From a virus, in the IMG/VR virus record IMGVR_UViG_3300042450_000312, positions 1 through 20,724 of that record: 20,724 bases of DNA, one strand, 5' to 3'. The notes under the pieces are model-generated. The model was not told the origin of the DNA and ran no database searches. It saw only the letters and a program-made list of their open reading frames with translations. Position numbers and translations under genes: made by a program. Positions 20,047 through 20,724 of this stretch are shown one piece after another. Positions within the stretch are counted from its first letter, which is position 1, and each line of letters begins with the position of its first letter.

Positions 20047-20724
20047 TTATTCCACTACAAAATCAAAAGGCTTTAATTCAAAATAGATTCTCATCATTAA
20101 AGCGTCTGATATATCGGGCGATCGTCCTAATTTCTCTTTTACTTTTTCCTTTGGTAATATTGCAAGTTTCCCGTCCTTATCCGCGTTGTGTCTGTGTACC
20201 CACTCCAACTCCTCAGTTAATTGCTTTCTAATATCAACATCTTCTGTTCTGACTGCAATTTGATTTTTATTGATTAATTCAGCTAAACGATAGTAGCATT
20301 CAGACTTTAGATTAATATAATTTCCTTTTATAGCTTTGCTTCCATTAAGAAACCCTTTGCATCCTTTCACTTGGTCGCAGGTGCCTCCGCCAATACCATC
20401 CTCGTCGATCACAATATTATTGTGATGAATACCCTTTGCAGCCGCTAACGACTTTATAAATTCCGCCACCTCAGTTGTAGACTTTTTTGATAGCTTATGG
20501 ATCTCAGTAACTGTCAGACCGGACCAAAGCATAACAATTGTTTTATCTTTGCCATATCTTGCAATATCCGCGCTAATATATTGCTTACCCTCCGGTAATT
20601 CATTTGAGTATATCTCTACGATCTTATTATAATCTATTAAATTGTTTTTGCTATCGTCGTACTCCCAATTGCCGTATAATAATCTTTCTTTACTAAAATT
20701 GTCAAGTGTTTTAAGACTTTCAAT
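20047..20724 (-). CDS. terL: terminase large subunit, C-terminal part (5' end cut by window)
   Basis: The frame is open to the window edge, so the visible 225 residues are the C-terminal nuclease half of the large terminase. The ATPase half lies beyond the window. The visible part begins just before L-Y-G-N-W-E, a usual linker motif. Next comes Y-I-S-A-D-I-A-R-Y-G-K-D-K-T, with the first catalytic-type Asp at visible residue 53. Then I-V-I-D-E-D-G-I-G-G-G follows with an Asp at about 107, and finally S-P-D-I-S-D-A-L with Asps at about 204 and 207. These are the three acidic positions of the RNase H-like terminase nuclease. The ATG at 20532 is internal, not the start. It cuts concatemeric DNA at packaging, and the portal gene follows after 26 bases. 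Confidence 0.93.
   Translation of the reverse strand: MESLKTLDNFSKERLLYGNWEYDDSKNNLIDYNKIVEIYSNELPEGKQYISADIARYGKDKTIVMLWSGLTVTEIHKLSKKSTTEVAEFIKSLAAAKGIHHNNIVIDEDGIGGGTCDQVKGCKGFLNGSKAIKGNYINLKSECYYRLAELINKNQIAVRTEDVDIRKQLTEELEWVHRHNADKDGKLAILPKEKVKEKLGRSPDISDALMMRIYFELKPFDFVVE

Overview
The window is the late (structural and lysis) region of a tailed dsDNA phage or prophage. All credible genes, about 33 of them, lie on the minus strand, so the transcribed order runs from position 20724 down to 1. The DNA is very AT-rich. Start codons mostly lack a purine-rich Shine-Dalgarno and sit in A-rich contexts, and -7-like boxes of the TAnnTTTG type occur. Together with the types of small accessory protein present, this points to a phage of a Bacteroidota host, probably Flavobacteriia. 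That assignment is inference from sequence style, not from a database search. No integrase, repressor, tRNA, CRISPR array, insertion sequence or host gene is visible, so lytic and temperate lifestyles cannot be told apart here.

Head region (20724 to about 10530). The order is the C-terminal part of the large terminase (cut by the window edge), HK97-type portal, SPP1 gp7/Mu gpF-like minor head protein, HK97-type prohead protease and HK97-fold major capsid protein. An intrinsic terminator follows the capsid gene. A free-standing GIY-YIG/NUMOD3 homing endonuclease comes next, then a previously overlooked 57-residue gene. After these come two adhesin or fibre genes (a carbohydrate-binding plus LamG-like protein, and a GIGT-repeat fibre), two small unknown genes, a gp6-like connector, a head-closure protein and an HK97 gp10-like protein. 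The fibre genes sit inside the head module, which suggests capsid-borne fibres.

Tail region (10514 to 3980). It holds a tail terminator, two tandem tail-tube paralogues, and a tail assembly chaperone pair joined by an 11-A slippery run (G and G-T products). A tape measure protein and one 906-residue tail-tip protein follow. The tail-tip protein carries an inserted domain resembling the carbohydrate-binding domain of the head-region adhesin. The phage is therefore most likely a siphovirus with a medium-short tail.

Lysis and accessory region (3980 to 1). It holds a coiled-coil plus membrane-anchor protein, a GH24 lysozyme without a signal peptide, a two-helix holin candidate, a calcineurin-like metallophosphoesterase, small unknowns, a DUF3310 protein, a Cys-rich zinc-ribbon-like protein, a probable single-gene (u-) spanin and three small unknown genes. 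The lysis functions are thus split, with the spanin candidate about 2 kb downstream of the lysozyme.

Expression. Most junctions are translationally coupled (ATGA, GTGA or TAATG overlaps), and several of these fix starts better than the longest open frame does. Two near-identical 27-base promoter-like elements, one terminator, and one terminator-like hairpin in the protease/capsid leader divide the head module into separately controlled segments. I do not see a wholly new defence or mobile system. The most unusual items are the head/tail shared adhesin domain, the leader hairpin, the paired promoter elements flanking the capsid-endonuclease segment, and the u-spanin candidate.
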